From Takakia lepidozioides (Eukaryota; Streptophyta; Takakiopsida; Takakiales; Takakiaceae), in assembly GCA_030704615.1 (NCBI GenBank), contig CM060731.1:42596001-42660000 (forward strand): a DNA stretch of 64,000 nt. The letters are read 5' to 3'. A program made the position numbers and the translations under genes. The stretch's first letter is position 1, and the number at the start of each line of letters is the position of its first letter. The notes under the pieces were generated by a model. That model was not told the origin of the DNA. It saw only the letters and a program-made list of their open reading frames with translations, and did not search any database. Positions 35,573 through 47,914 of this stretch are shown one piece after another.

Positions 35573-35941
35573 GTGAGCTTTCTTCATGCAACATCATAGG
35601 GAGTTTGACAGAACTTTGTATTTAAATATGTTAGTGTGGAGGGAGGGGTAGCCGCTGATGCAAGGATGGACTGTGGGTTCAGGATCACCCAAGAGGGCTA
35701 CCAGCAGTGGAAGTAGCAGCATTTGGTCAATAGCAGCAGCAAGAATTAGCAACGTCAAACTCATCAATCAGGTACTTGCTTTTGTATACATTTCATCCTC
35801 TTATCAACGTAGTCCCTGCTTGGACAGCCTATAGGGTTGTATAAAACAGGACTTTGGAACCTTCCAACCCGGGTGCTTTGTTATTGGTCTATCAAGGTCT
35901 GATTTGAAATGTTTTCATTGCATTTTGCAGGTGAACTCATC

Positions 35942-36184
35942 ATGGAAGAAGAGTTGGAAGTAAAAGTCCTGCTCGTTGGAGGAGATGCATCACCAAACAG
36001 GCTTGGTTCTGTGTTCACCATGCAAGGTGTCACATACAAATGCATCCGAGCAGAAATTATAGGTGATGAGCTTGTCTCAGCAAAATTTCATTTCCTTTCC
36101 ATGGGGGGTAGTGTCCTTTCAGCCAAGCAAGAAGAGAGGATGGTTCTGAAAGGGGATATTGTACACATAAAGATTTCAGACTAA
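35942..36184 (+). CDS. Small ORF upstream of the transposase, unidentified
   Basis: 80 codons from ATG to TAA, just after a plausible acceptor (TTTTGCAG, 35931). The composition is protein-like (ELEVKVLLVGGDASPNRLGS), but no domain is recognised. It lies in the same orientation as the transposase and 19 bp before its first Met, so it may be a second transposon protein or a 5' exon. Confidence 0.4.
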   Translation: MEEELEVKVLLVGGDASPNRLGSVFTMQGVTYKCIRAEIIGDELVSAKFHFLSMGGSVLSAKQEERMVLKGDIVHIKISD

Positions 36185-36202
36185 AACGATGGGGACCAAG
36201 GA

Positions 36203-39200
36203 TTGAAAAGACCTCTATCTTCCAGTGGTTCTACGATCTTGCATGAGGACAGACCAGGCGAGGACCTGGCACCAGTGTCTACCAAGATGAGGATGGACCC
36301 TGATACACCCTTTGCTGGAGATGGTGGAAATGAAGACCATGCACATGAGCATGCACTTCAGCAGAGATCTGGTAGATTGTGCAGCACGTTGGCTACATCC
36401 AACGATATTCAAAAATGGCAGAAAGAGATTAGAGCCGTTGAAAGGAAAATCTCTGCAGAAGGACGATGTGACAAGTTTGAGCTGATGACAAAGGATCAAC
36501 AAGGACAAGCAATGTTCCACATATGGTGTGTTGAGTGTGAGGATGTTTATACACGGTCTGGGAAAAACAAACCATATGATGCATGTGCAAACTTTATGAG
36601 ATCTCATTTGAGGAGTGAGGGGCATCGCATAGCCTATGAGAGGCGTCATGGGAAGGGTTCATCACAATAAGTCATCAGCCCTGTAAATGCAGATGAAGCA
36701 TTAGACGCAAAGAAGAACAGGGTGAAGGAGGCATTAGAGGAAGTCGCTCGGTTTTGTGAGGACAATCCTGGAAACAGATTTGAGATTGTGGAAGCCACAA
36801 TTGGAGACTATTCGCAGTTGGGTTCCATAAGGATTAGGTGCCCACTTGATTCGAAGTGGCTACTCTTGTTTCCAAGGACAGGTTCTTTGCAATCTTCTTT
36901 GACAGAGCATGTGAAAGGAAAAACTCATATCGATGTAGAGATTTGCCAGAAGGTTGAAAGTAGTGAAGGACCTTGCAAAAAGAGAGGAAGGCCTCCAAAG
37001 CCTATGATTGCCAAAGATGTAAAGCAACGGGATCTAAGCTCTTTCTTGGTCAGTCAACCTGTGTTGCCGTCCCCACCACTTGACAATCCAATTGTGGTAT
37101 CAACAATGGGAGCATCCTCGTCACAAACTCCATACGCTTATATTGACGCTGCCCAACGGGGAGATCTGATCGAGGATTGACAATTACAGCAAAGGTCCCA
37201 ATGCAACAAAGGAAGAGACAGTTTGTGTTGGGGCCTATGGGATGAATGGTGGGAGTACAACCAGCAGAGAATAAGTCTGAAACCATTCCTTCAAGATAGC
37301 AAGGGAGGAAAGAAGTGGTATGTCGAGCCGTTGACAAATGCAACCATCACTCTAAACAATCAAGAGCATAAGGTTGTTGGTACGTTTCGGCACGCGGATT
37401 GTTTTAGAGTGTCATTGGATGGGGAGCCATTTCCAAACTTGAGATGTTCAACATGTTCTTCCATTCCCTTGGAAAATGACTTCAGAATGAGGGTATATAG
37501 AGAAAGAGGTGCCATGGAATGTAGAGGGGAGAGAGATACTGGCAAGGGAAGAAGGTTGTCATATCTTGGAAATGCGGAGATTGTCAAACAAGTTTACAAA
37601 AACAGACAGGAGTTGAGGCAGTTGAGGTTCAAATTGTGGGAGGCCAGGACCAAAGTGGCATCCTTGTCTGTGCGATGTAGGAGTTTGAAGGAGTCTGGGA
37701 TTGAGGCAATTGAAAGAGGAGATGTTCTCAAATTTTGTCGTGATATTGTTGATGCACATAGGAGGGGGGATTTTGAAGGGAAAGAAAGTTTGTGGGATTT
37801 TCTTGTTGATATGGGCAAGAATATTGACAGGTCTCCACAAGGGAAGAGGTATGGTACTAGCACAAAAACAATGTTTGAGACTGTGTAGCTTTGGGGGGGT
37901 CCGAGATTGCATCATTTTTTGGCTTCAAATGTGGGGGGTCCTTCTATTGATACTACAAGACGGTCTTTGAGGAAAGGTTTGAAGTATAGAGCGGGAGAAA
38001 CGGATGATATATTTCAGCATGTGGCTGGAATTTACAGAGATGTGATGGAAGATGCAAATATGCCATTGGGAAGCATCCCAGTGATGGTGGCCGAAGATGA
38101 AATTGTTGTGAAGCGATTGGTACGTTGGATTGCTAGGGATGACACCTTTCTCGGGTTTTGTGGGCTTCAAGACAACCATGTATGTATTTCAAATTTTGTG
38201 GTGCAAGTGGGAGAAGGGGAATCAGGGTACAAACATATTGTGGAGGCATTCAAAAACAATGTGGTTGCCCATTATGCTAGAGTGTTGATAGCAAATCCTC
38301 TACATGTACGGTTACCTCGATTGGTATTGGTAATCCAGCTCACTTACAATAGATTTGACAACAATTTTGTGAGATCACAATGGGAAGTGGTGAGACAGTT
38401 GTGGGACAAATATGTGAGGGACGTGGTTGGGCCTATAATTGGGCATGCTTCAGACGGAGATAGTAGGAGGAGAAAAGTGATGTTAGAAGATTATGCCAAT
38501 GGGGCTGGAAGTAGATTTTGCATCCCTTGGGAAGGATGGTTGTTTACAGGTCGAGTGTGCAACGGGGGAGATATATACGGACTCCATGATCAGGACTTCA
38601 TCCACAATGGGAAAAAATTGGTAAATCCCTTGGACAGTGCATCACGGACTTTGGTGTTGGGTGATGAGGTTGCTACATTGAATCATGTGTTATTGGTCTA
38701 CCATTCATTTTCAGTGGACAAGCATGGACTTCGGGAATGTGATATCAAAAGAAAAGATCGACAGAATTGGGCAGCAGCTCAACGACTGGCATCTCGGAAG
38801 GTGCAAGCTTGTTTGAGGGAGTTACAATCAACTGTGAATCATCGAAGAGAGAGGACCAAAGGTACTGAAATTTACCTATACATCATTTCATGCTACATCG
38901 ACATTTTTTTGTCTCCTCACATGTCATTGTGTGAGAGGGTACAATCTGCTGCGAAGGTATCATTTTTTTCAGATTGTGGAAGTTGTGGCTATTCCACCAC
39001 GAGGTGTATAATCTGAAATCCTTCTTCATTAGCAGGGAAGCATACTTGGATTTACAAATTTCATGCCACTACGTGGTTCTACTTATCAAATTGTTCAAGG
39101 ATAAGTTTAATCATGTGCAAGTTCCTTTGAGCCTTGTTGGTTCAGATGTGTGTGAAATATTCTTCAGCAAAGTGGGAGGTATGTTACGGAATGAGAGGAC

Positions 39201-40370
39201 ATATGACGGGTGTGATTTGATTGAGAGTGCGGGAGCATTAACACGCATATCCGAGTTCGAGGCGAATCCAAAAGGACCCAAGTTCTCAAGAGCTCACAAG
39301 AAACAAGAACACATATGGTCTTCTTTGGAGAAGAAGCCAGGTATCCCCCTTGCTGATTTGTCCGACTTTTCTACTGTCCAATCGGATGATTGCATTGTGG
39401 AGGCTTTGAAAACTGGATTTCTAGAAGCGCAACTTTTATGCCATAAACCTGGGATGAAACCAAACAAAGCAACAAACTTAACAAAGCAACAAACTTGGAT
39501 TGGTGGAATGAGCCATGGACAATTGAGAGACAAATGGAGGCGGAGCTATTCAAAAGCATGGAAGAGGAGGGTGATGATGTCGATGCCATAGATTCTATTT
39601 GTCCTCTTAATGCAGACACACATATTCAAAATGAGGTCGTGGAAGATGAATTGGTGTGCGGGCCTTCGAATTCAATGGAGGATGTTTTGAACCAACCTTT
39701 GGATGATCATGCGGAAGAGGTACTTGTTCAAAGTGAATTGAGACATACTCTGGATGCTGTCATTGATGAGTTTGAACAAGAGAAAGATGGATCGAAGGCA
39801 GTGGTTCCATTTGTCAAAGTAGACGAGAATACCATATTCAAAAGCACTTTGGTTAGCCAACTCAATGGCAACCCTACTCTATCCAAGGATAGATTGACAC
39901 GAGTAAGAAGTGCATCGATGTTGTTTTGCCGAGAAAACAAACCAACTACCAACAACAAAGCCACGAGCTTGGGATTGGGTTCGGATTGTGCTGTATTTTT
40001 TGTTGATGGGGAGACTGCGATCCAAACTACAAACAGGAAAGGTAGACCAGGGAAAACCTGCAGAGGAGCAACCAAAGGCACTTGGTATTTGGGCAGGGTT
40101 CAAAGAATGCGGAAGAAAATCAATAAGCGGTTTGTAGAATGTAGGGATTCTGTTGATTTATTGGAGCGTCCTTCTCATATGGAGATTGGGTTAGCATGGT
40201 ACCAAAAAATTCGAGGAGGGGTCTATACGTACGATTTGACGGATAACATGATGGTTGATTTGGATTCCATTATCGCGTTAGCATGTTTAAAGTACAATGT
40301 CAAGTCAAACACATATGTTCTTGATGCAAATGACCGAAAAGTCTTTGACAACTTTATCAAAGGCAAATAA
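36203..40370 (+). pseudogene. Transposase-like protein of the 8.5-kb transposon, broken
   Basis: One long frame (36203-38861) runs through three in-frame nonsense codons (TAA 36668, TGA 37178, TAG 37886). A break at about 38862-38973 (intron-like GT...TTTTTTTCAG, but the phases do not match) leads to a second frame (38974-39490), and a 17-bp duplication shifts into the last frame (to 40370). N-terminal half: two BED-like Cys/His fingers (C-x2-C...H-x4-H at about 36530-36630; another at 36838-36940) and a basic RGRPPK segment. Middle: HASDGDSRRRK, then LHDQDFIHNGKKL, positions that could supply catalytic acids. C-terminal: SDVCEIFFSKVGG, like the late conserved block of several DDE families. 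The superfamily is not resolved. Confidence 0.6.
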
Positions 40371-40673
40371 TTTTTTTAATTAATTTGTTAGATTTTATTA
40401 TGTTTTAAATGAATAAATTCGATATAATATAAAAACATACGTATACATATTGGAGGGTTATTTTTAATGATGAAAAATGAGAATATACATACAGAAGGGG
40501 GTACTTTCCAAAAATTGTAAATTTTTGTATATTTGCAGGAGGGGATTTTATAATCTTCAAAAAGTATGTACAGAGGGGGTATAAATTATCCAAGGACCCG
40601 TATACAGGGGTTTTTTTTATTAGGCGACGAACGCACATGATACGCACAGCTTATAAAGAGTGCACCCCCCGGG

Positions 40674-40681
40674 CTTCCATT
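40674..40681 (+). repeat. Target-site duplication, right copy (DNA transposon)
   Basis: CTTCCATT, identical to 32143-32150. Confidence 0.95.
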
Positions 40682-43600
40682 GCATGTCCGCCAAATTTGG
40701 GAACCTTTTCTATGCCCCTCAGCACTGGTTCGCTTCCATTCTCCACTCCTATCCCCCTAAAACTCATTCTTCTTTCTGAATTCTTTATGGAGCTCTCAGA
40801 TAGACCTGAAAATGCCTACTCAACCCTGATCTCATCTTCCGGAATTCAACCCTTCCCCCACCCTCTCTCTGGTCCTAATTTCCCCTCTACCCTGGTTTTA
40901 ATCATTCAACTCAGCGACCAGTCCTCAAAGCCCCTCCAAACCATAGATGGGTCACCTCACCCCTTCTTTCAGACAAGAGAACCAGGTTCAAATTCCACCA
41001 CAACAGGCCATCATTTGAGACTTACCCTCTCAGCCTACCTCGCCCCTCTGATGCAGATTAGTCTTCATTCCTGGAACATAAGGGGGATTGGGTCAGACCA
41101 CATGATCCTAAAAAAAATAAAGCTTCGAACCTGGCTGGCCCCCCTCCAGCAGGCAGATGCTTATGTGTTCCTTCAGGAACACAAACTCTGCCTGAGAAAG
41201 ATTTCGGGTCTCTCTGACCAGCTTTGGCCTTCCGCGGCGGCCCTCTGGAAGCCCTCACATGAAGGATCCAGAGGTGGCACTGCCATCCTTCTCTCTCCCT
41301 CACTTGTGCAATTCTTAGTTGCAGATGAGGTTTGGCTTCCGGGCCGTGTCCAATTCTGCTCCCTTAAGCTTCCAAATAACCCCGAACCCTTAGGATTAAT
41401 CAATATCTACGCTCCTAACACCCCTGCGGAACGCTCAAGCCTATGGCCGCTAATCAATCAGAAGATAAGTGCTCTTCCTGACTCTCACTCATGGGTAATG
41501 GCTGGTAGAAAATGCAAGTGACAGACTCGGTCTGGGCTCTTCAACCCTTAACCCGGACGAAGAAGATCATTAGCAATCTCTTCTGCAAAACCATAGTCTG
41601 TCTGAGATTGAAAGAGAACCCTCCCAAGAAGGAGTCAAATCCCTTCTTTACGTGGACCAACAATCGTTCTCTGCAGGACCTTTCCATGGCAAGACTAGAC
41701 CGCATATACACATCTCTCTCTCTAGCTAATGGAGCCTCCAGAATCCCCCAAGAGCCTATTGCACAAGGGTTTGATCATGCTTCTGTCTCGGCCAGCCTCT
41801 CCATGCCCAATGCAGAGAAGGAAAGGCAGGGGCATCTACAAGCTTAATTGCACTCACCTTCTAATCCCTTCTTTTAAGCAGGGGCTAGAATCCGCTTGGC
41901 TCCAAAGTGGAAACAATTTCCCCTGTCCCATCCGTGCATTCCAGGCCAAGCTGCAAGCTGCAAGTATTGCTAGTCAGGAAATGAGCAGAAAAATAGCATC
42001 TGAGCAAAAAAAGAAAGTTATCGCCTTTAAATATTTGTCAGAAGAAGATAGAAAGCTCTTCTTGTGATGATCACACCTTCCATACCTACCTCGAAGCTCG
42101 CCAAAACCTTGATAGTTTCCAGTTCCTCCAAGAACAAAAAATGCAGATGCAAGCTGGGATAAATTGGGCTGTTAAAGGGGAGAAGATGTCTAAATATTTC
42201 TTCGAAAAAGTCAAGCTCCGTAGATCCCTGCAAAGGATTCAACACCTCGTCTCTGATGGCCAGGGTTCCACAACTTCTGATCCTAGGCAGATGTGCAGTC
42301 TTGCGTTCTCACACTTTGCTTCACTATTCCAGGAAGATCCTAAAGACCCCGACTACTCTTCCAAGCTTCAAACATGTTTGCAGGCAATACCTTGTAAACT
42401 GGACCAATCAATCTGGCCCCTCCTTGAGAGAGATTTCAATGCTGAAGAGCTGGAATCTGCCCTTCAAAAAATGAGCAACAACAAAGCCCCTGGAATAGAT
42501 GGCATGCCGGTAGAGTTCTACAAGGCACTCTGGCCTACTATCTCCACAAATTTCTGTGATATGGCTAACAGGATCAAGACCAATAACCATATGCCGAAAC
42601 TTATGTCCGAGGGGGTGATAACACTTCTTTTCAAGAAAGGGGAAAGAGCTCTTATAGGCAATTACAGACCCATAACCCTATTGATGTGGCATATAAGATC
42701 ATAGCTAAAACCCTGGCCCTTCGCATTCAGCCTCTCCTCCCTGGTCTCATCAGAATAGGGCAGGCGGGTTTTGTCAAGGGCCGCTACATCTTGGATAATG
42801 TCCTTCTAGCGCAAGAAACATCCTCTTATGCCAAGGCTAACAACCAGGCTCTAGCTCTTTGACTTTTGGACTTTGAGAAGGCCTTTGACAGGGTTGACTG
42901 GACATTCCTCCTCGCAGTCCTCACAAAAATAGGAATCCCACCAGGTTACTGCCAATGGGTTCGCATTCTTCTTAACCACTCCACAAGCAGGGTAGTCATC
43001 AATGGGCACCTTTCCAAGCCTTTTTCTCTTCATAGGTCAGTGCGACAAGGATGTCCATTGGCACCATTCCTGTTCCTTTTCGTGGCAGACACTCTTGGCT
43101 ACCTTATGGACAAAAACAATGATGTGTTGGGTCTCAGAGTTAGGAATCCCAAGTCACATATGTGGATCCAAGTTAAAGACTCCATGTTTGTTGATGATAC
43201 ATTCCTCCTCCTTGATGCCACACCTTCCACCCTTCAAGCGGCGGAAAACACTCTCAACCAGTTTTGTGATGTCTCGGGGTTCAAAGTTAACTGGTCCAAA
43301 ACAAAAGCGCTCCTTGTGGGTGACTACTCTAAATCTACCATTGGAGTCACTCCAACATGGGGAGACAACATTGGTCTAGTCTGGTTAAAGCCAGGAGAGC
43401 CCACAACCCTATTGGGGCACATTTTTGGTATTGATCTTTCTGAGGACCAAAGAATGGGTCCTATCCTTGCTAGACTTAAAAAGCAGTTAGCTTACTGGGG
43501 CTCTCGCTTCCTCTCAATCACGGGCAGGGCCCTCACTGCAAACCAGATTCTCCTGGCAGGAATTTGGTTCTTTGCTTCCCTTTGGGGTCCTGATTCCATT

Positions 43601-45031
43601 TTTATTAATAAGGTCAAGCGCTGTGTTAGAAACTTCATCTGGGGAGCCCAAAATTATTCTCAAAACAAAAGGCCCCAAGTATCTTGGAAACAAATCTGTC
43701 TCCCCAAGAAGAAAAGTGATCTGGGGGTCCTGGACCCTGAAATGCAGATCCAAGCTCTTCTGGTAAGTGGCTCCCAAGATTCCTAGGACCTGAAGGGGGC
43801 TAGTGGAAACTGCTGGTAGAAGACTCTATTGCTTTTAGCTCTCCTCTCCTAAGCACCCACTGGAAACAATCTACAAGATGGATCACTCAAGGATTCAAAC
43901 ACAAATCCAAAGGCTCGCACCTCTGGAAATCTATTTGGAAAGCCTGGAAGTGCTTTAGACCTTTCTTAATCAAAATAGAGCCAAGTACTTACCAGGAAAC
44001 GATGAGGCAGCACCTATTCCTTAACCAACCAGACCCTTCCCATCTTCAAAAGTCACGAGCCAGGCGTTGGGCAGCATGGGAAACAAGAGGGTTCTCCCAG
44101 ATCAAGCACTTATGGTCTAGCTCTCCAGATTCCCTCTCCCAAGCCCTGGGTACAAAATAGGCTATCAGCAGGGATTGGGACAATTATCCAGAGTATACCG
44201 GATTCCTGGAAAATCATCTTGGGTCAAGGCAGTGAAATTTTTGAGGTGAACCACTGGATCATGACAACCAACCATCCTTTCTCCATCTTGTTCATTGCTG
44301 AAACAAACTCCCATTCAGTCTTGGGATATGGTTTCACTGCTGAACCTATCAATGGTTTCCTCTCTCTCTTCTCCAACCAGATGCTAGCTGTGGATAGAAA
44401 GGATGTGTTACCAGCTAGAATTTGCCACTGGTCTGCCCCCTCCAAGAACTTCAATCCTCTTGCTCCAGCGTAACAGCCCCTTCTCCCTTGGCTAATTGCC
44501 AATGTCTTTGCCTGGATTGGTGGGGGGCCTATCCAAGATCTTCAATTGGACCCAGCTGAATGGAAATGGAAAATGGGAGAAACTCAGTCTCAATTTTTTA
44601 CTTATTCTGCTAAAAAAACATATAGAGCCCTAAACAAGGATTCTTCAATGGCTACAAAATGGGACGACAAAATGGGGCCATGAGAGCTTTCAAGAGGAAA
44701 AGTGGGAGCTTATCTGGTCCTTAATATGGAAAAAGAATAAGCCAGTTAAAAGCAGCGCCTTCCTTTGGCAGATTGCAAATAGGGTACTTAAGGTTGGGCA
44801 GTACCTCAATTTCCAGGAGGTTCTTCTCTGCAATTGCTGCAATGTTGGTTTGCTAGAAACCTTGGAACACTGCCTTCTGTACTGCCAGGCTCCAGCTCTA
44901 ATATGGCCCTTTATAGAAAGCTTTTATGCATTATGGAACACCTTTCCAGTCAGCAATGTCGCCATTCTTTTAAACTATGATTCTAACTCTAAATCCCTAG
45001 CCTCAAAGTGTCCGGTCTTTGAGGCCCTCAG
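40682..45031 (+). pseudogene. LINE ORF2: endonuclease, reverse transcriptase, C-terminal zinc segment (broken)
   Basis: Endonuclease: SWNIRGIG start at about 41073, EHK at about 41178, NIYAPNTP at about 41403, WVMAG at 41490, then a frameshift where the usual GDFN should be. Reverse transcriptase: NNKAPGIDGMPVEFYK (42480-42525), LLFKKG, LDFEKAFDRVDW (42866-42902), VRQGCPLAP, and the catalytic box FVDD (about 43187-43198, replacing YADD). C-terminal Cys/His segment at 44830-44890. Multiple stops and frameshifts (41520, 41847, 42067, 42704, 43786) inactivate it. Phase continues from 32150 through the DNA transposon site, and across 45031 to 62749 through the gypsy element. Confidence 0.8.
45027..45031 (+). 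repeat. Target-site duplication, left copy (outer gypsy element)
   Basis: CTCAG, repeated at 62744-62748 directly after the other LTR. Confidence 0.95.
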
Positions 45032-45682
45032 TGTCAAGGATGAGAATATGACTGAACACAAACAAGAGATAAGACTAGAGGTACAAGGCTAGACAAGAAG
45101 TCAAGGTCAGCATTGCCGAATGCCCGATGAGTAAATATGAATCAAAACGATCTTTATAACAATGAACAAGAGTACAAGATATTGGAACACGACTTGAATA
45201 CTGGAATGCTGGAAACTGGATTGGAGTACCAGATATTGGAAACTGGGCTAGGGTACTGGGAACTGGACTGGAGTACTGGGAACTAGAAACAAGAGTAGCT
45301 TGAACTGGTGTTGGCGAGACTGAAGAGTGTCCAGTTTCGCCTTCTATATATACTGGCTACTAAGAAGCTTCCCTAAGAAGCTTCCCCCGTGGAGGTTGTT
45401 TGCTGGAGAAGTTTCCAAGATTAAACAAAGGTTTCTTGATGGAGAAGCTTCCTTAAACAAATGAGGTATGTTGATGGAGAAGTTTCCTCCAAAGGAAGCT
45501 TCCTGAGCAGTTTCCAAGTTACTTTTGGTAATTTGGTAAACTCCCGGTAACTTGGTAAGTAATGGTAAATCATGGTAAATCATGGTAAATCATGATAAGT
45601 CATGGTAACTTCCGGTAACATGATAACTTGGTAACTTCTGGTATTTACTTCTGGTAAGTTTCTCTAGACTATGTCCGTGACA
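45032..45682 (-). repeat. LTR of the outer gypsy element (its 3' LTR)
   Basis: 651 bp, TGTCAAGG...CCGTGACA. Internal short repeats of GGTAA and of GGAGAAG(C/T)TTCC. It is clearly homologous to 62112-62743, with scattered substitutions and small indels. Confidence 0.93.
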
Positions 45683-46289
45683 TCACCCCCTCCTCTAGCG
45701 CCGAGTTCATCGAGGAGCGGTAAAATCTTGGACTTGCTTAGAGTTGGAGAAAATCCAAAATCCGGCGAATGGTACTTGCCAAGTATTCGGCTCTTCGTTC
45801 TTGACTCAAATGATTTATAGGTCCCTACAACCATCGATAGTGTCCAACACCTTGAACTTGGGACCACGCAGTGATTTGAGCATTCTAATTTTCGAAACTG
45901 CCTTCAAACATGATTTCGTTGCCTTCTGGGTCCGAAGCCTCAACCTCCAACAGAATTATCAGACTTTGAGTAGGCTCCACTTGCCGTCGTACGGAGTCCA
46001 GACGAGGAAGTACGCGTCGCATTGGTGGCCCATCGTCTCGAGAGCGTCGGAGTGATGTTGAAGGTCGTGAGAGTCGGAACGGCTGATCTGGTAGCTGGGT
46101 AAGCGACAACTCCAATGTATCTGGTTCCTGCGACTCCATACTGCCAATACAAGATGCAAGAGTGCTGGAAGAGTAGCTATATATATTGATGTGTGGTGCT
46201 CCTCCCTTCTTAGCGTGTATCAGGTACATTGAATGTGGAGTCTTCACCTTGAAGCTAACTTGGCTGACATCATCGTTGTGACGTCTTAT

Positions 46290-46549
46290 TGACGTGTAGC
46301 TCGGGGCTTAGCTGTATATCGTTGATGAAACTCTTGGACTTTGTCAGATGCATTGACGAGGTTGGATGAAGGTTCCCACGTTCGTTCGCTGATGTCGTAG
46401 TCTTTTCAATGTACGAAATACTCAAGACGTTTATACTTGATGCGAGAGTCTAGAACTTCGTCGACTTTATACTCAACCTGATTGACTTCGATTGGTGGAG
46501 GTGGTACGGAAACTCTCCCTGGAATATTCGATGGATGATACAACTCCAA
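46290..46549 (-). pseudogene. Chromodomain at the integrase C-terminus
   Basis: The minus-strand translation contains YKVDEVLDSRIKYKRLEYFV, then KDYDISERTWEPSSNL: the chromodomain signature with its aromatic and acidic positions. Chromodomains tether chromovirus integrases to methylated histone H3. Two in-frame stops are present: one right after the integrase (at 46547-46549) and one where the conserved W of the HWKDY motif should be. Confidence 0.8.
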
Positions 46550-47914
46550 TCATGAAACATGAAAGACTGGATGGATACGAATACTTCGTGGGAGTTCAAG
46601 CCAAAAACTGACCGGATTTATTTGTCGAATAATTTTGAATGGGCCCAGGCGTTGATAATCCAACTTCCTTGATGGTCGCGAGGTTTGTATGTCCCGTCGA
46701 AGAAGCCACACACGATCTCCGACCTTGAACTGGGGTTGGAGTTGGCGACATTGATCTGCATACTCCTTGTATTGTTTTTGAGCTTCTACGAGGTGGAATG
46801 TAAGCTCCTTGTGAATCGTAGCAAGATGAGTAGCAAGGTTTTCTGCAGCAGGGCTTCCAACAGTCTTCATGTGGAAAGGGTTTGCTCGAGGATGATGACC
46901 ATAATTGGAGAAAAATGGAGTTTGTTGGGTCGAAGAATGTATAGTGTTGTTGTAGGCAAACTCAGCCAATGACAGAAAGTCCGTCCAATTATCTTGGTGA
47001 TAATTTATCGTACAACGAAGATACTGCTCCAAAATCTGGTTTACACGTTCGGTTTGACCATCAGTCTGTGGATGATTAGCTGTAGAGAGGTTGATCTTAG
47101 TATCCAATATGTGAAATAATCCCCTCTAATAATCCCCTCCAATAGTCTGTGGTCCTCGATAAGATACGATGTCCTTCGGGAGTCCATGAATGCGGTAGAT
47201 ATTATTGAGGAAGAGTCTTGCAGTTTCCTCGCCGGTAACCGTCTTATTACATGGAATGAAATGTGTCATATTCGTAAAACGATCTACAATAACAAGGATT
47301 GAATCGGTGGTCTTGGAAATTGGACGGTCCGTAATAAAGTCCATAGACACGGACGACCATGGACCCTTGGGAATGGGTAATGGTTGAAGAAGGCCGTAAG
47401 GTTGATGTCGTGGTCCCTTCGCTCTAATACGCGTGTCACAAGATTTTATAAATTCTTTCACAAGTTTCCACATCTGCGGCCACCAACAGTCCCTGGATAT
47501 CAACTCCAATGTTTTGTTGAAGCCTCCTGCAGCCGGAAGATCATGACATGTTTGAAGAATTCGAAGTCGTGTAGGTTCTGGAGGTACATAGAGAAGTCCC
47601 TTGAAATAAAGTAAGTCATCTTTGAACTCGAAGTCGTTTGTAACATGTGGGTTGTCTCGAGGTCGATTTAGTAGACTTCGTAGTGTCATAGCAAATTGGT
47701 CGCTCTTCAGTGCTTCCTGAATCTCCTTTATGATTTCGGCATCGTCATAGGTGGACATGGATAACATATTCAATTGGAGATTTGTTGGTTTCAAGATGAT
47801 GGATTTCTGTTGGTCAAAAGCTGCATCCCCTTCCTTTGGCGCAAGATACGATCGTCGAGAAAGAGCATCTGGTTTTTCTTGAAGGTCCGGGACGGTAGAT
47901 AATAACAAAATCAA
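46550..47914 (-). pseudogene. Integrase of the outer gypsy element
   Basis: Two frames: 47914-47126 and 47107-46550. The first holds the zinc-binding HHCC region and the start of the core (SMDFITDRPIS with the first catalytic Asp at about 47340; RGPQ at 47150). The second holds HPQTDGQTERVNQ with the catalytic Glu (about 47050) and the GPF/Y module (LGPFKI at about 46640). A short break between them at about 47110-47126 has removed or altered the usual DRG-F block. Confidence 0.8.

Larger units (their letters stand above)
32151..40673 (+). mobile_element. 8,523-bp DNA transposon with 16-bp perfect inverted ends and 8-bp target duplication
   Basis: Left end CCCGGGGGGTGCACTC (32151-32166); right end GAGTGCACCCCCCGGG (40658-40673), its exact reverse complement. 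It is flanked by CTTCCATT on both sides, and the interrupted LINE frame is continuous across the site, so the boundaries are certain. Subterminal regions share G-rich CAGGAGGGGGTAT-like repeats (32200-32290, 40535-40580). Cargo: SINE, LINE piece, captured exon and a transposase-like gene (36203-40370). An 8-bp duplication fits hAT, P or KDZ/Zisupton superfamilies. I see none of the usual hAT C-terminal dimerisation motifs, and the GC-rich ends are unusual for hAT. Confidence 0.92.

Noticed and set aside
38862-38973. Ordinary intron in the transposase gene
   Set aside because: GT and a good polypyrimidine-CAG acceptor exist, but the two flanking frames cannot be joined in phase; an indel or a different border is needed.
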